From: Negativicutes bacterium
Lineage (GTDB): Bacteria; Bacillota; Negativicutes; SKW292
Assembly: GCA_026416215.1 (NCBI GenBank)
Contig: JAOAFP010000003.1
Location: 1 to 12,196 of the forward strand
Length of the DNA stretch: 12,196 nt
Reading direction: 5' to 3'
The notes beneath the pieces were generated by a model, which saw nothing but the letters and a program-made list of their open reading frames with translations, did no database searches and was not told the origin of the DNA. Shown here piece after piece: positions 1-7,943 of the stretch (position 1 is the first letter of the stretch; each line of letters begins with the position of its first letter). Both the position numbers and the translations under genes were made by a program.

Positions 1-1
1 G

Positions 2-193
2 ATTATAAAAGTTCCCAACGCTTTTATTCTGGTGCCGGGGGTGATGGGATTCTCCGCCATTGTCCTGATGATCAACAACGAAATACTGGCCGGGATCGAC
101 AAGCTGCTGTCGGCCATCGGGGTGGCGATTAGCATCATCGCCGGCTTCATTGTCGCCGATATTATCTGTCCGGCCCGGCGGCTTGGCGACTGA
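2..193 (+). CDS. C-terminal end of a membrane protein, possibly ThrE_2-like (partial)
   Basis: An open frame enters from the left edge and ends at a TGA at 191-193, giving 63 residues of an unseen longer protein. The visible part contains a hydrophobic stretch with an LVPG motif, then a short polar turn (MINNEILAGID), then a second hydrophobic helix, and ends in a short basic/polar tail (CPARRLGD). This looks like the last two membrane helices of a transporter. The PG motif followed by a helix rich in small residues resembles the C-terminal half of ThrE-type threonine/serine exporters, and a full ThrE-type gene lies further along the window. The match is by eye on a short fragment, so another membrane protein family is possible. 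It is certainly the 3' end of something coding, because the frame is clean and codon use matches its neighbours. Confidence 0.5.
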   Translation: MIKVPNAFILVPGVMGFSAIVLMINNEILAGIDKLLSAIGVAISIIAGFIVADIICPARRLGD

Positions 194-337
194 CGCCGAC
201 AGCGGCCGGGACAGGGCGCGACCGGTAACGGCTGGTTGATGTAATGCCGGGAATGTGATCGGCGGCAGCAGGATTTTTGGTTGCGGCGGCGAAACCGACC
301 CGGGACAGGTCAATTACAGAAACTTCAAACTAAATTT

Positions 338-346
338 GGGAGAGGG
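338..346 (+). promoter_or_regulatory. Ribosome binding site deciding the oxidoreductase start
   Basis: A purine run GGGAGAGGG ends 7 bases before the ATG at 354. The frame stays open upstream to an ATG at 255, but that codon has no comparable site. With the start at 354 the active-site residues fall at the same numbers as in the characterised Desulfovibrio africanus enzyme, which supports this start. Confidence 0.8.
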
Positions 347-353
347 AAGAGCA

Positions 354-3300
354 ATGGCGAAAAAAATGAAGACTATGGATGGCAATCAGGCGGCGGCGTA
401 TGCATCCTACGCCTTTACCGAGGTGGCGGCGATCTACCCGATAACGCCTTCGTCCAACATGGCCGAGCACGTTGACTCATGGGCGGCCCAGGGGCGGAAG
501 AACATCTTCGGTCAGGTGCCGCGAGTGGTGGAAATGCAGTCGGAAGGCGGGGCTGCCGGGGCCGTGCACGGCTCGCTGCAGGCCGGGGCACTGACAACCA
601 CCTATACCGCTTCGCAGGGATTGCTGCTGATGATCCCCAACATGTACAAAATCGCTGGCGAACTGTTGCCGACGGTGTTCCACGTCAGTTCGCGGGCACT
701 GGCAGCTAACGCCCTCAGTATTTTCGGCGATCATCAGGACGTAATGGCTGCCCGGGCGACCGGGTTTGCCATGTTGTCGGCCAACAGCGTGCAGCAGGTA
801 ATGGATTTGGCGATGGTGGCCCACCTGTCGACGATAAGGAGCCGGGTGCCGTTCCTGCACTTCTTCGAGGGCTTTAGAACCTCGCACGAGGTTCAGAAGA
901 TCGAGGTCATCGACTATGCTGACGTGGCCAGCCTTGTCGACTGTGACGCTCTGCAGGCTTTCCGGGAGAGTGCCTTAAGCCCCGATCACCCGGTGGCCCG
1001 GGGCTCGGCACAGAATCCTGACATCTATTTCCAGTCGCGGGAGGCAGTTAACCGTTACTATCATACTGTCCCCGACACGGTTGAACATTACATGAACGAG
1101 ATCAAGAAGCTGACCGGGCGGGAATACCACTTGTTCAGCTACTACGGCGCCCCTGATGCTGACCGGATGATCGTGGCTATGGGGTCGGTGTGCGAGCTGG
1201 CACAGGAGACCATTGACTATCTGGCTGCCCGGGGTGAAAAGGTCGGGGTGCTGTCAGTGCACCTGTTCCGGCCGTTTTCGGTCGGCCATTTCCTCAAATA
1301 CATCCCCCGTACGGTCAAAAAGATCGCCGTGCTTGACCGGACCAAGGAGCCGGGCAGCCTGCACGAGCCGCTGTATCTCGATGTCAAGTCGGCTTTCTAC
1401 AATGCCGGCTGGCAGCCGTGTATAGTAGGCGGCCGGTTTGGCCTGGGGTCGAAGGACACCCTGCCGGCCGACGTGGTGGCTGTGTACGAGAACCTCAAGC
1501 TGGACAAGCCGCGTGACGGCTTTACCATCGGCATACACGACGATGCCACCGGCACCTCGCTGCCCAGGCCGGATTATGACATCAACACCGTTCCTGCCGG
1601 CACCCGTTCCTGCAAATTCTGGGGACTGGGCTCGGACGGCACGGTGGGGGCAAACAAGAGCGCGATCAAAATTATCGGCGACCACACTGACATGTATGCC
1701 CAGGGTTACTTTGCCTATGACTCGAAGAAATCGGGAGGGATCACCTGTTCGCACCTGCGGTTCGGCAAGCAGCCGATCAAGTCTCCGTACCTGATCAATC
1801 ACGCCAATTTTATCGCCTGTCACAACCAGTCCTACGTCGACAAGTACGACCTGCTCAAGGGGCTGGTGAAGGGTGGACGGTTCGTCCTGAACTGCATGTG
1901 GAGCGATGCCGAGCTGGATGAGAAGCTGCCCGGGTATATGAAGAAGTACATAGCTGACAATAACATTGAGTTCTACACGATCAACGCCACCCAGATTGCC
2001 GAGGAAATCGGCCTGGGCAACCGGATCAATATGATCATGCAGGCGGCCTTCTTCAAGCTGGCCGATATCATCCCGCTGGATGAAGCGGTTAAATACCTGA
2101 AGGACGCAGTAGTGGAGTCGTACGGCAAGAAGGGGCAGAAAGTGGTGGAAATGAATTTCCGGGCCATCGAGCGCGGGATTGAGGCCCTGCACCGGGTCAG
2201 CGTGCCGGAGGACTGGTCGCGGCCGGGTAACGCTGAGGACGACGGCTGCTGCTGTTGCGGGTCCGGGCGGCCCAAGTTTATCGATGAGGTGCTGGTTCCG
2301 GTCAACCGGCAGGAAGGAGATAATCTGTCGGTCGGCACGCTGATCAGCAACGGCATGACCGACGGGACCTTCCCGATGGGGACTTCGGCCTATGAAAAGC
2401 GGGGAATCGCCGTCAACGTGCCGAAGTGGCTGCCGGAACACTGCATACAGTGCAATCAGTGCTCGTATGTCTGTCCGCACGCGTCGATCCGGCCGTTTCT
2501 GGCCACCGACGAGGAGGTGGCGGCCGCTCCCGAGGGGTTTGTGGTCAAGGAGGCGCTGGGGGCCAAGGGGCTGAAATTCAGGATTGGCGTATCGGTGCTG
2601 GATTGTGCCGGCTGCGGCAACTGCGCCGACATCTGCCCGGCCAAGGAAAAGGCGTTGGTAATGGAACTGCAGGAAAGCCAGCACGACCAGATACCGCTCT
2701 GGGATTATGCGGTGAAGCTGTCGCCCAAACCCAATCCGCTGAAGAAGGAAACCCTGAAGGGAAGCCAGTTTGAACAGCCACTGCTCGAGTTTTCCGGTGC
2801 CTGTGCCGGCTGCGGCGAAACTCCGTACGCCAAGCTGGTGACCCAGTTGTTTGGCGACCGGATGATCATTGCCAACGCCACCGGCTGTTCATCGATTTGG
2901 GGGCTGAGCGCCCCGGCTGTGCCTTACACGGTGAACCACCGTGGCCACGGTCCGGCCTGGGCTAATTCGCTGTTTGAGGATACGGCCGAGTTTGGCTACG
3001 GGATGCATCTGGCCAGCTGTCAGCTGCGGGCAGGGCTGACGGCTGACATTGAAAGCCTGCTGGCAGCGGGAACGGCCTCGGCCGGGCTGCAGGCCGCATT
3101 GCAGGAATGGCTGGCTGGCAAGGATGAGGGGACCGGCACCCGCGAGCGGGCTGACAAGGTTATTGCCGCGCTGGAAGAGGAAAAAGACAAAAGCGATCTG
3201 CACAAGCGGATTTACCTTTACCGGGAGCACCTGATCAAGCGCAGCCAGTGGATTTTCGGCGGTGACGGCTGGGCTTACGACATCGGCTACGGCGGGCTGG

Positions 3301-3890
3301 ACCACGTGCTGGCCGCCGATGAGGACATCAACGTGCTGGTGTTTGACACCGAGGTTTATTCCAATACCGGCGGCCAGGCTTCCAAGGCGTCGCCGCGGGC
3401 GGCTATCGCCCAGTTTGCCGCTGCCGGCAAGCGGACGCGCAAGAAGGATCTCGGCATGATGGCGATGAGCTACGGTTACGTCTACGTCGCCCAGATCGGC
3501 ATGGGAGCCGACAAGAACCAGGCCCTGAAGGCCATTGTTGAGGCTGAGGCTTACAAGGGGCCGTCGCTGATCATCTGTTATGCTCCCTGTATAAATCACG
3601 GCCTGAAGCTGGGAATGGGCTGCAGTCAGCGGGAGACCCAGATGGCGGTGGCCTGTGGCTACTGGAATCTGTACCGTTACAACCCGGCCCTGGCCGAGCA
3701 GGGCAAGAACCCGTTCATCCTCGACTCTAAGGAGCCAGATTTCAGCAAGTTCCGCGACTTCCTGCAGGGAGAGGTCCGGTATTCGGCCCTGCACAAGGTG
3801 GCTCCCGAAATAGCCGGGCAGCTGTTCGAAAAAACCGAGCGGGACGCCCGGAAAACCTACGAAACCTACAGGCGTCTGGCTGGCCTGTAG
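354..3890 (+). CDS. nifJ: Pyruvate:ferredoxin (flavodoxin) oxidoreductase, single-chain
   Basis: Oxidises pyruvate with CoA to acetyl-CoA and CO2, passing electrons through three 4Fe-4S clusters to ferredoxin or flavodoxin in the cytoplasm. The 1178-residue protein has the full domain order. The N-terminal thiamine-enzyme domain carries T31, E64 and R114, as in the D. africanus enzyme. The EKR motif is at 681-683. A two-cluster ferredoxin domain has C697, C700, C703, C707 and C751, C754, C757, C761. The C-terminal thiamine-diphosphate domain carries C817, C820, C845 and C1079 for the proximal cluster, GDGW at 970-973 and YSNTGG from 1002. It lacks the long C-terminal extension of the Desulfovibrio protein. 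One oddity is four consecutive cysteines at 632-635, in the linker just before the EKR domain. The start at 354 is preferred over 255 because of its ribosome site and the residue numbering. A terminator-like hairpin follows, so it may be transcribed alone. Confidence 0.97.
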   Translation: MAKKMKTMDGNQAAAYASYAFTEVAAIYPITPSSNMAEHVDSWAAQGRKNIFGQVPRVVEMQSEGGAAGAVHGSLQAGALTTTYTASQGLLLMIPNMYKIAGELLPTVFHVSSRALAANALSIFGDHQDVMAARATGFAMLSANSVQQVMDLAMVAHLSTIRSRVPFLHFFEGFRTSHEVQKIEVIDYADVASLVDCDALQAFRESALSPDHPVARGSAQNPDIYFQSREAVNRYYHTVPDTVEHYMNEIKKLTGREYHLFSYYGAPDADRMIVAMGSVCELAQETIDYLAARGEKVGVLSVHLFRPFSVGHFLKYIPRTVKKIAVLDRTKEPGSLHEPLYLDVKSAFYNAGWQPCIVGGRFGLGSKDTLPADVVAVYENLKLDKPRDGFTIGIHDDATGTSLPRPDYDINTVPAGTRSCKFWGLGSDGTVGANKSAIKIIGDHTDMYAQGYFAYDSKKSGGITCSHLRFGKQPIKSPYLINHANFIACHNQSYVDKYDLLKGLVKGGRFVLNCMWSDAELDEKLPGYMKKYIADNNIEFYTINATQIAEEIGLGNRINMIMQAAFFKLADIIPLDEAVKYLKDAVVESYGKKGQKVVEMNFRAIERGIEALHRVSVPEDWSRPGNAEDDGCCCCGSGRPKFIDEVLVPVNRQEGDNLSVGTLISNGMTDGTFPMGTSAYEKRGIAVNVPKWLPEHCIQCNQCSYVCPHASIRPFLATDEEVAAAPEGFVVKEALGAKGLKFRIGVSVLDCAGCGNCADICPAKEKALVMELQESQHDQIPLWDYAVKLSPKPNPLKKETLKGSQFEQPLLEFSGACAGCGETPYAKLVTQLFGDRMIIANATGCSSIWGLSAPAVPYTVNHRGHGPAWANSLFEDTAEFGYGMHLASCQLRAGLTADIESLLAAGTASAGLQAALQEWLAGKDEGTGTRERADKVIAALEEEKDKSDLHKRIYLYREHLIKRSQWIFGGDGWAYDIGYGGLDHVLAADEDINVLVFDTEVYSNTGGQASKASPRAAIAQFAAAGKRTRKKDLGMMAMSYGYVYVAQIGMGADKNQALKAIVEAEAYKGPSLIICYAPCINHGLKLGMGCSQRETQMAVACGYWNLYRYNPALAEQGKNPFILDSKEPDFSKFRDFLQGEVRYSALHKVAPEIAGQLFEKTERDARKTYETYRRLAGL

Positions 3891-3904
3891 TGCGGGAGGA
3901 TACG

Positions 3905-3936
3905 GGAAAGCGGGAGGGCACAGCCTTCCCGCTTCC
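3905..3936 (+). terminator. Terminator-like hairpin after the oxidoreductase gene
   Basis: AAGCGGGAGGGC (3908-3919) pairs with GCCTTCCCGCTT (3923-3934) across an ACA loop, giving a 12-pair stem with one G-U pair. GG at 3905-3906 and CC at 3935-3936 can extend it past one bulged base. Only a short T tract (TTTGT) follows, so termination may be partial and some transcripts may read into the AEC gene, whose ATG lies 20 bases downstream. Confidence 0.6.
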
Positions 3937-3956
3937 TTTGTCAGGGACGGGATAAA

Positions 3957-4877
3957 ATGGTGACGGCCGTCAACAGCGTTCTGGCTATCGTGCTGGTGGT
4001 GCTGGTGGGGTTCGGTCTGGGCCGGAAGGGACTGGTGGACAGCCGGGCCAGCGGCTTGCTGTCCACTTTGGTGATGCAGGTAACTTTTCCGGCTGCGCTG
4101 TTTGTCAGCATGGCCACCACCGACGTCAGCCATCTGCTGCACGGCGACTTCCTCCTGGTGTTTTTTCTCGTCCTGAACGGACTGTTTGTCCTGGTGCTGG
4201 CGGTCGGGCTGCTGGCAGGATGGGACCGGGGAACGGCTGCCATGTTTGCCTTCGCCGGCACCTTCCCCAACATGGCCTTTATGGGAATTCCATATCTGTC
4301 GCAACAGCTGGGCGATCAGTCACTGGTGGCGGTGTCGGTGGGCAACGTGCTGACTTCGCTGGTCATGATCCCGGCAGTGACGTTCTGCCTGGAGGGAAGG
4401 GCGGCCAGCAGTGCCGCCGGCACCGGCAAGATGGTGCTCAGGGCCCTTACCAGACCGCTGGTGGTGGCACCGGTGCTGGGTGGTCTGGTGGCGGTGTCGG
4501 GTCTTAGCCTGCCGGTATTCCTGACCCAGGGTCTGAGACTGCTGGGGTCGGCCACCTCGCCGGTGGCCCTGCTGGCCCTGGGGCTGATGATGACCAGGTT
4601 TCATTTCCGGATCAGCGGCAAAGCCACAGGGATAATGGCGATCAAGCTGATCGTTCAGCCGTTGCTGGCTGTGGCGATGATAAGGCTTTTCGGTCTTGAA
4701 CAGCTGCCGGCTGAGGAAATAGTGATCCTGATCGCGATGCCGACGGCGATTATTGTTTCGATGTTTGCCGAACGGTTTGACTGTCTGCGCCAGGAGGCGG
4801 TGAGCGCGATTGTCGGCGGCAGTATCCTGTCGGTGGTCACGCTGGTGCTGTTTACTGTCTGGGCGGCCAGCCTGTGA
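3957..4877 (+). CDS. AEC-family (auxin efflux carrier type) transporter, possible malate/organic acid permease
   Basis: A 306-residue, very hydrophobic protein with about ten predicted membrane helices, the usual size for bacterial members of the AEC family (Mem_trans). Family-like features are an early FPAALF segment (44-49), the conserved-looking FPNMAFMGIP segment in a central helix (103-112), and a final region containing AMPTAIIVSMFAERF. Characterised bacterial relatives include malate and malonate carriers (MleP and MdcF types). The next gene encodes malic enzyme, so transport of malate or a similar dicarboxylate is a reasonable inference, but neither substrate nor direction can be read from the sequence. 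A purine-rich AGGGACGGGA lies just upstream of the ATG. The gene follows the hairpin after the oxidoreductase gene and precedes malic enzyme by 71 bases in which no terminator is seen, so it probably shares a transcript with the downstream genes. Confidence 0.88.
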   Translation: MVTAVNSVLAIVLVVLVGFGLGRKGLVDSRASGLLSTLVMQVTFPAALFVSMATTDVSHLLHGDFLLVFFLVLNGLFVLVLAVGLLAGWDRGTAAMFAFAGTFPNMAFMGIPYLSQQLGDQSLVAVSVGNVLTSLVMIPAVTFCLEGRAASSAAGTGKMVLRALTRPLVVAPVLGGLVAVSGLSLPVFLTQGLRLLGSATSPVALLALGLMMTRFHFRISGKATGIMAIKLIVQPLLAVAMIRLFGLEQLPAEEIVILIAMPTAIIVSMFAERFDCLRQEAVSAIVGGSILSVVTLVLFTVWAASL

Positions 4878-4948
4878 GGATGGGCGCCGGCTGAAACGCG
4901 ACTATTGGCTGCAAAGGGGAAACACAAAGCAAGGGAGGCTGGAAAGCG

Positions 4949-6562
4949 ATGAAAAAAGGTTATGAACTGCTACAGGACTGTCAGCTTAACAAGGGCAATG
5001 CCTTTAGCGAGGATGAGCGCCGGCAGCTGGGGCTGGTGGGATTGCTGCCGGAAGCGGTTGAGGACCTGGCACTGCAGCGGGAGAGGTGCCTGTGGCAGTA
5101 CGGGAGACTGGAAAGCGACCTGGCCCGCTACGAGTTTCTCAGCCAGCTGGTGGACTACAACCAAACCCTGTTTTACAGTCTGGTAATGTCAGATCCGCCG
5201 CGGTTTTTACCGGTAATTTACACTCCGACGGTAGGAGAGGGTTGTCTGAAGTTCCACCGAATTTATCGCCGTCCGCGCGGGATGTACATTTCGCTGAAAC
5301 GCCGTGGCCAGATCAGGCAGGTGCTGCAAAACTGGCCGGAAACCGATGTCGGGGTGATCTGCGTGACCAACGGGGCGCGGATCCTCGGGCTGGGCGACAT
5401 CGGCGCCAACGGTATGGGCATCCCGATTGGCAAACTGCAGTTGTACACCGCCTGTGCCGGAGTGCCGCCCCGCAGCCTGTTGCCAGTGGTGATCGATGCC
5501 GGTACCAACAATGAGGAGCTGCTGAACGATCCGCTGTATATGGGACTGCGGCAAAAACGCTGTTCGCGCGACGAACTATACGAGTTTACCGATGAGTTTG
5601 TCGAGGCCGTCCAGGAAGTGTTCCCCGGCTGCTGCATCCAGTTTGAGGACTGGGCCGGTCCGGACGCTATCGCCCTGCTGGCCCGCTATCAGGACAAGGT
5701 GTCGATGTTCAACGACGACATCCAGGGAACAGCGGCGGTCATGCTCACCACCATGACCAATGCCTGCCGGATCAAGGGAACGAGAATCAGCGACGAACGC
5801 TACCTGTTCCTCGGAGCCGGGGCGGCGGCGATCGGTCTGTCGGACATGTTGTGCACGGCCATGGTGGAGGAAGGACTGACCATCGGGCAGGCCCGGCAGC
5901 GGATCCGGTTGTTTGATTCCAAGGGAATGATTGTGAGTTCCCGTGCCGATATCCAGGATTATCAGCGCCGCTACGCGTTTGATGATCAGCCAATCCCTAC
6001 TGCCGATTTCTGCAAGGCGGTGAAGTGGTTCAAACCGACAGTGCTGGTAGGGGTCAGCACGGTCAAAGGGGCGTTCACCCGGGAAATACTGGAGGAAATG
6101 AGCGCCAACAATGAACGGCCGGTTATTTTGCCGATGTCCAACCCCACCAGTCGGGCCGAGTGCACGGCTGAGGAAGCCTACCAGATCAGCGGCGGCCGGG
6201 TTATCTTCGGGGCCGGCGTGCAGTTTCCGCCGGTTAACTACGGCGGAAAGACCTACATCCCCAGCCAGGCCAACAATTTCTACATCTTCCCGGCGGTGGG
6301 GCTGGCAGCCTACGCCACCAGGTCACGGCGGATTACTGACGAGATGCTGATTGTCTGTGCCCGGGCGGTAGCCGACATGGTCAGCAGCGAAGAACTGGCC
6401 GAAGGGCGGCTGTTGCCGCCGCAGACCGCCATGCTGGAAACCGAAGTCAAGGCTGCCGCCAGGGTGGCCGGGCTGATTTTTGACCGCGGCCTGGCCGCTG
6501 TCCAGCGCCCGGCCGACATCGAAAGCTGGCTGTGGCAGAAGGTATATCGGCCGGAGTACTGA
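4949..6562 (+). CDS. Malic enzyme, large MaeA/SfcA type (malate to pyruvate and CO2)
   Basis: Oxidatively decarboxylates L-malate to pyruvate, reducing NAD(P)+. The 537-residue protein has the N-terminal malic domain and C-terminal nucleotide-binding domain. Y91 (in VIYTPTVGEGC) and K162 (in GIPIGKL) are spaced exactly like the catalytic Y112/K183 pair of human ME2. Metal ligands E233 and D234 (FEDW) and D257 (FNDDIQGTA) keep the ME2 spacing. GAGAAAIG at 289-296 is the dinucleotide loop, and N398 (SNPTSRAE) and N442/N443 (ANNFYIFP) are substrate-side asparagines. After the second strand of the nucleotide fold the sequence reads FDSKG, and cofactor choice between NAD and NADP cannot be settled by eye. 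Its length and N-terminus also resemble malolactic enzymes, but the YTPT and GMGIPIGK motifs are of malic-enzyme type. GGGAGG at 4933-4938 is the ribosome site. The lyase gene starts 4 bases after its stop, which suggests one operon. Confidence 0.95.
   Translation: MKKGYELLQDCQLNKGNAFSEDERRQLGLVGLLPEAVEDLALQRERCLWQYGRLESDLARYEFLSQLVDYNQTLFYSLVMSDPPRFLPVIYTPTVGEGCLKFHRIYRRPRGMYISLKRRGQIRQVLQNWPETDVGVICVTNGARILGLGDIGANGMGIPIGKLQLYTACAGVPPRSLLPVVIDAGTNNEELLNDPLYMGLRQKRCSRDELYEFTDEFVEAVQEVFPGCCIQFEDWAGPDAIALLARYQDKVSMFNDDIQGTAAVMLTTMTNACRIKGTRISDERYLFLGAGAAAIGLSDMLCTAMVEEGLTIGQARQRIRLFDSKGMIVSSRADIQDYQRRYAFDDQPIPTADFCKAVKWFKPTVLVGVSTVKGAFTREILEEMSANNERPVILPMSNPTSRAECTAEEAYQISGGRVIFGAGVQFPPVNYGGKTYIPSQANNFYIFPAVGLAAYATRSRRITDEMLIVCARAVADMVSSEELAEGRLLPPQTAMLETEVKAAARVAGLIFDRGLAAVQRPADIESWLWQKVYRPEY
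6553..6556 (+). promoter_or_regulatory. Ribosome binding site supporting a TTG start for the lyase
   Basis: GGAG at 6553-6556 lies inside the last codons of the malic enzyme gene, 10 bases before TTG 6567. From that TTG the protein begins MTDRTLGKIYYGEQT, matching the usual aspartase/fumarase N-terminus, in which a short acidic or basic lead precedes LG...YYG.QT. The first in-frame ATG inside the family region (6621) would remove that conserved segment. The next in-frame start upstream lies well inside the malic enzyme gene. Confidence 0.7.
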
Positions 6563-6566
6563 ACGC

Positions 6567-7943
6567 TTGACGGACAGGACGCTCGGCAAAATATACTACG
6601 GCGAACAGACCAGACTGGCCATGGTCAATTTCGCCCTGCCCGGCGAGCGGGTGCACGGCCGGTTGATCAAGGCGCTGGCCATGGTCAAGCAGGCGGCGGC
6701 TATGGCCAACGGCGAGCTGGGGCGTCTGCCACGACTAGTGGCTGATGCTATAGCCCGGGCGGCGGCCGAGGTGGCGGCCGGCGGCTGGGATGATCAGTTC
6801 CCGTTGTCAGCCTGGCAGGGCGGGGCTGGCACCTCCCTGAACATGAACATGAACGAGGTGCTGGCCGCCCGGGCGGGCGAGCTGGCTGGCAACGGTCTGG
6901 TTATCGATCCGATTGAGCATGTAAACTGCAGCCAGTCCACCAACGATGTCTGCCCCACCGCCCTGCGGGTGGCGGCTCTCTGGTCGTTGCGGGAACTCAG
7001 TCAGGCCTGTGCCAGCCTCCAGGGCGAGCTCCAGGGCAAGGAGGCCGAGTTTGCCGCGGTAAAGAAGCTGGGGCGAACCCAGTTGATGGACGCGGTGCCA
7101 ATTACGCTGGGGATGGAGTTTTCCGCCTGGGCCGAGGCTGTGGCCCGCGATCGCTGGCGGTTGTTCAAGGCTGAGGAGAGACTGAAGGAGGTCAGCCTCG
7201 GGGCGACGGCGATCGGGGTTGATATTGCCGGACAGAATCGCTATGCCAGTACGGCGGTGTCTCGGCTCCGGGCCCTGACCGGACTGGCCCTGTCCCGCGA
7301 GGAAAACTTTGTCGACGGCACCCAGAACTACGATGCCGTTGTCGAGGTTTCCGGACTGCTCAAGGCCTGTGCGGTAAACATGCTCAAAATGTCGGCTGAC
7401 CTGCGGCTGCTGGCTTCGGGTCCGCGGGGCGGACTGGCCGAGATTAGCCTGCCGGCGCGCCAGCTGGGCTCGACGATTATGCCGGGAAAGGTCAACCCGG
7501 TGATGCTGGAAATGCTAAGCCAGGCCGCCTATCAGGCGGTCGGCTGTGATACGGTGGTTACCCTCGCCGCTCAGGCCGGTCAACTGGAACTCAACCCGTT
7601 CTGGCCGCTGATCGCCCACAATTTTCTCACGGCGATCGGACTGCTGACGGCGGCGATCCGGCTGACCGCCGAAAACTGCATAGCCGGAATCAGGGCTGAC
7701 CGGGAAAACTGCCACCGTCACCTGGCCGGCAGTATGGCCGCGGCCCCGGCGGTGGCCCAGCTTATCGGTTATCACCGCACAGCCGGACTGGTCGGGCAGG
7801 CCCTGGCCGAGGGCCGACAGCTGGCCGAAGTGATTGCTGAAGATGATGATCTGCCGGCGGAATTGCGCCGGGCGGCGGTGGCCCGCTGCCGGGAGGTGGA
7901 CGGCAGTGGTGGCGGGATAGCAGAGCCAGGTAACCGGACATGA
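6567..7943 (+). CDS. aspA: Aspartate ammonia-lyase (aspartase/fumarase superfamily)
   Basis: Predicted to convert L-aspartate reversibly to fumarate and ammonia in the cytoplasm, probably as a homotetramer. The 458-residue product (from TTG) has the full superfamily layout: QGGAGTSLNMNMNE near the N-terminus, S124-T125-N126-D127, GRTQLMDAVP with T171 and Q172, and the signature loop GSTIMPGKVNP at 301-311. Aligned with Bacillus aspartase AspB at an offset of 16, the catalytic serine is S302, with K308 and N310 after it. Aspartase is favoured over class II fumarase by KVNPV rather than KVNPT, by AGQLELN, by the AnsB-like run SGPRGGLAEISLPARQ, and by glutamine where fumarases have histidine in GRTH. 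Oddities are T303 in place of the second serine of the usual GSS, and cysteine in TNDVCPT. It starts 4 bases after malic enzyme and overlaps the ThrE gene at ATGA, so translation is probably coupled. Fumarase or another superfamily lyase remains possible. Confidence 0.82.
   Translation: MTDRTLGKIYYGEQTRLAMVNFALPGERVHGRLIKALAMVKQAAAMANGELGRLPRLVADAIARAAAEVAAGGWDDQFPLSAWQGGAGTSLNMNMNEVLAARAGELAGNGLVIDPIEHVNCSQSTNDVCPTALRVAALWSLRELSQACASLQGELQGKEAEFAAVKKLGRTQLMDAVPITLGMEFSAWAEAVARDRWRLFKAEERLKEVSLGATAIGVDIAGQNRYASTAVSRLRALTGLALSREENFVDGTQNYDAVVEVSGLLKACAVNMLKMSADLRLLASGPRGGLAEISLPARQLGSTIMPGKVNPVMLEMLSQAAYQAVGCDTVVTLAAQAGQLELNPFWPLIAHNFLTAIGLLTAAIRLTAENCIAGIRADRENCHRHLAGSMAAAPAVAQLIGYHRTAGLVGQALAEGRQLAEVIAEDDDLPAELRRAAVARCREVDGSGGGIAEPGNRT

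Noticed and set aside
194..337. Promoter or leader RNA before the oxidoreductase gene
   Set aside because: I found no convincingly spaced -35/-10 pair, strong hairpin or riboswitch-like structure. TAAATT near 331 lacks a partner at the right distance.
255..353. Upstream ATG adding 33 residues to the oxidoreductase
   Set aside because: It has no good ribosome site and the added residues match nothing in the family. The start at 354 has a strong site and gives T31, E64 and R114 the same numbering as in the D. africanus enzyme.
1254..2684. Long open frame (476 codons) on the minus strand inside the oxidoreductase gene
   Set aside because: It lies wholly antisense to a gene with complete catalytic and cluster residues, has no family motif, and shows low-complexity antisense composition.
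2889..4304. Long open frame (471 codons) on the minus strand spanning the oxidoreductase end and the AEC gene start
   Set aside because: Its composition (rich in Q, H, R, P) is typical of antisense frames in G+C-rich DNA. It crosses two convincing genes and the hairpin, and shows no recognisable domain.
4949..6562. Malolactic enzyme identity for the malic enzyme gene
   Set aside because: Overall length and context fit, but the YTPT and GMGIPIGK active-site segments are those of malic enzymes.
6480..6566. Upstream ATG that would extend the lyase into the malic enzyme gene
   Set aside because: It would overlap malic enzyme by more than 80 bases and add non-family residues. TTG 6567 has a GGAG site and the conserved N-terminus.
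6567..7943. Class II fumarase identity for the lyase
   Set aside because: Attractive next to malic enzyme, but GRTQ, KVNPV and AGQLELN favour aspartase. It is kept only as the alternative.
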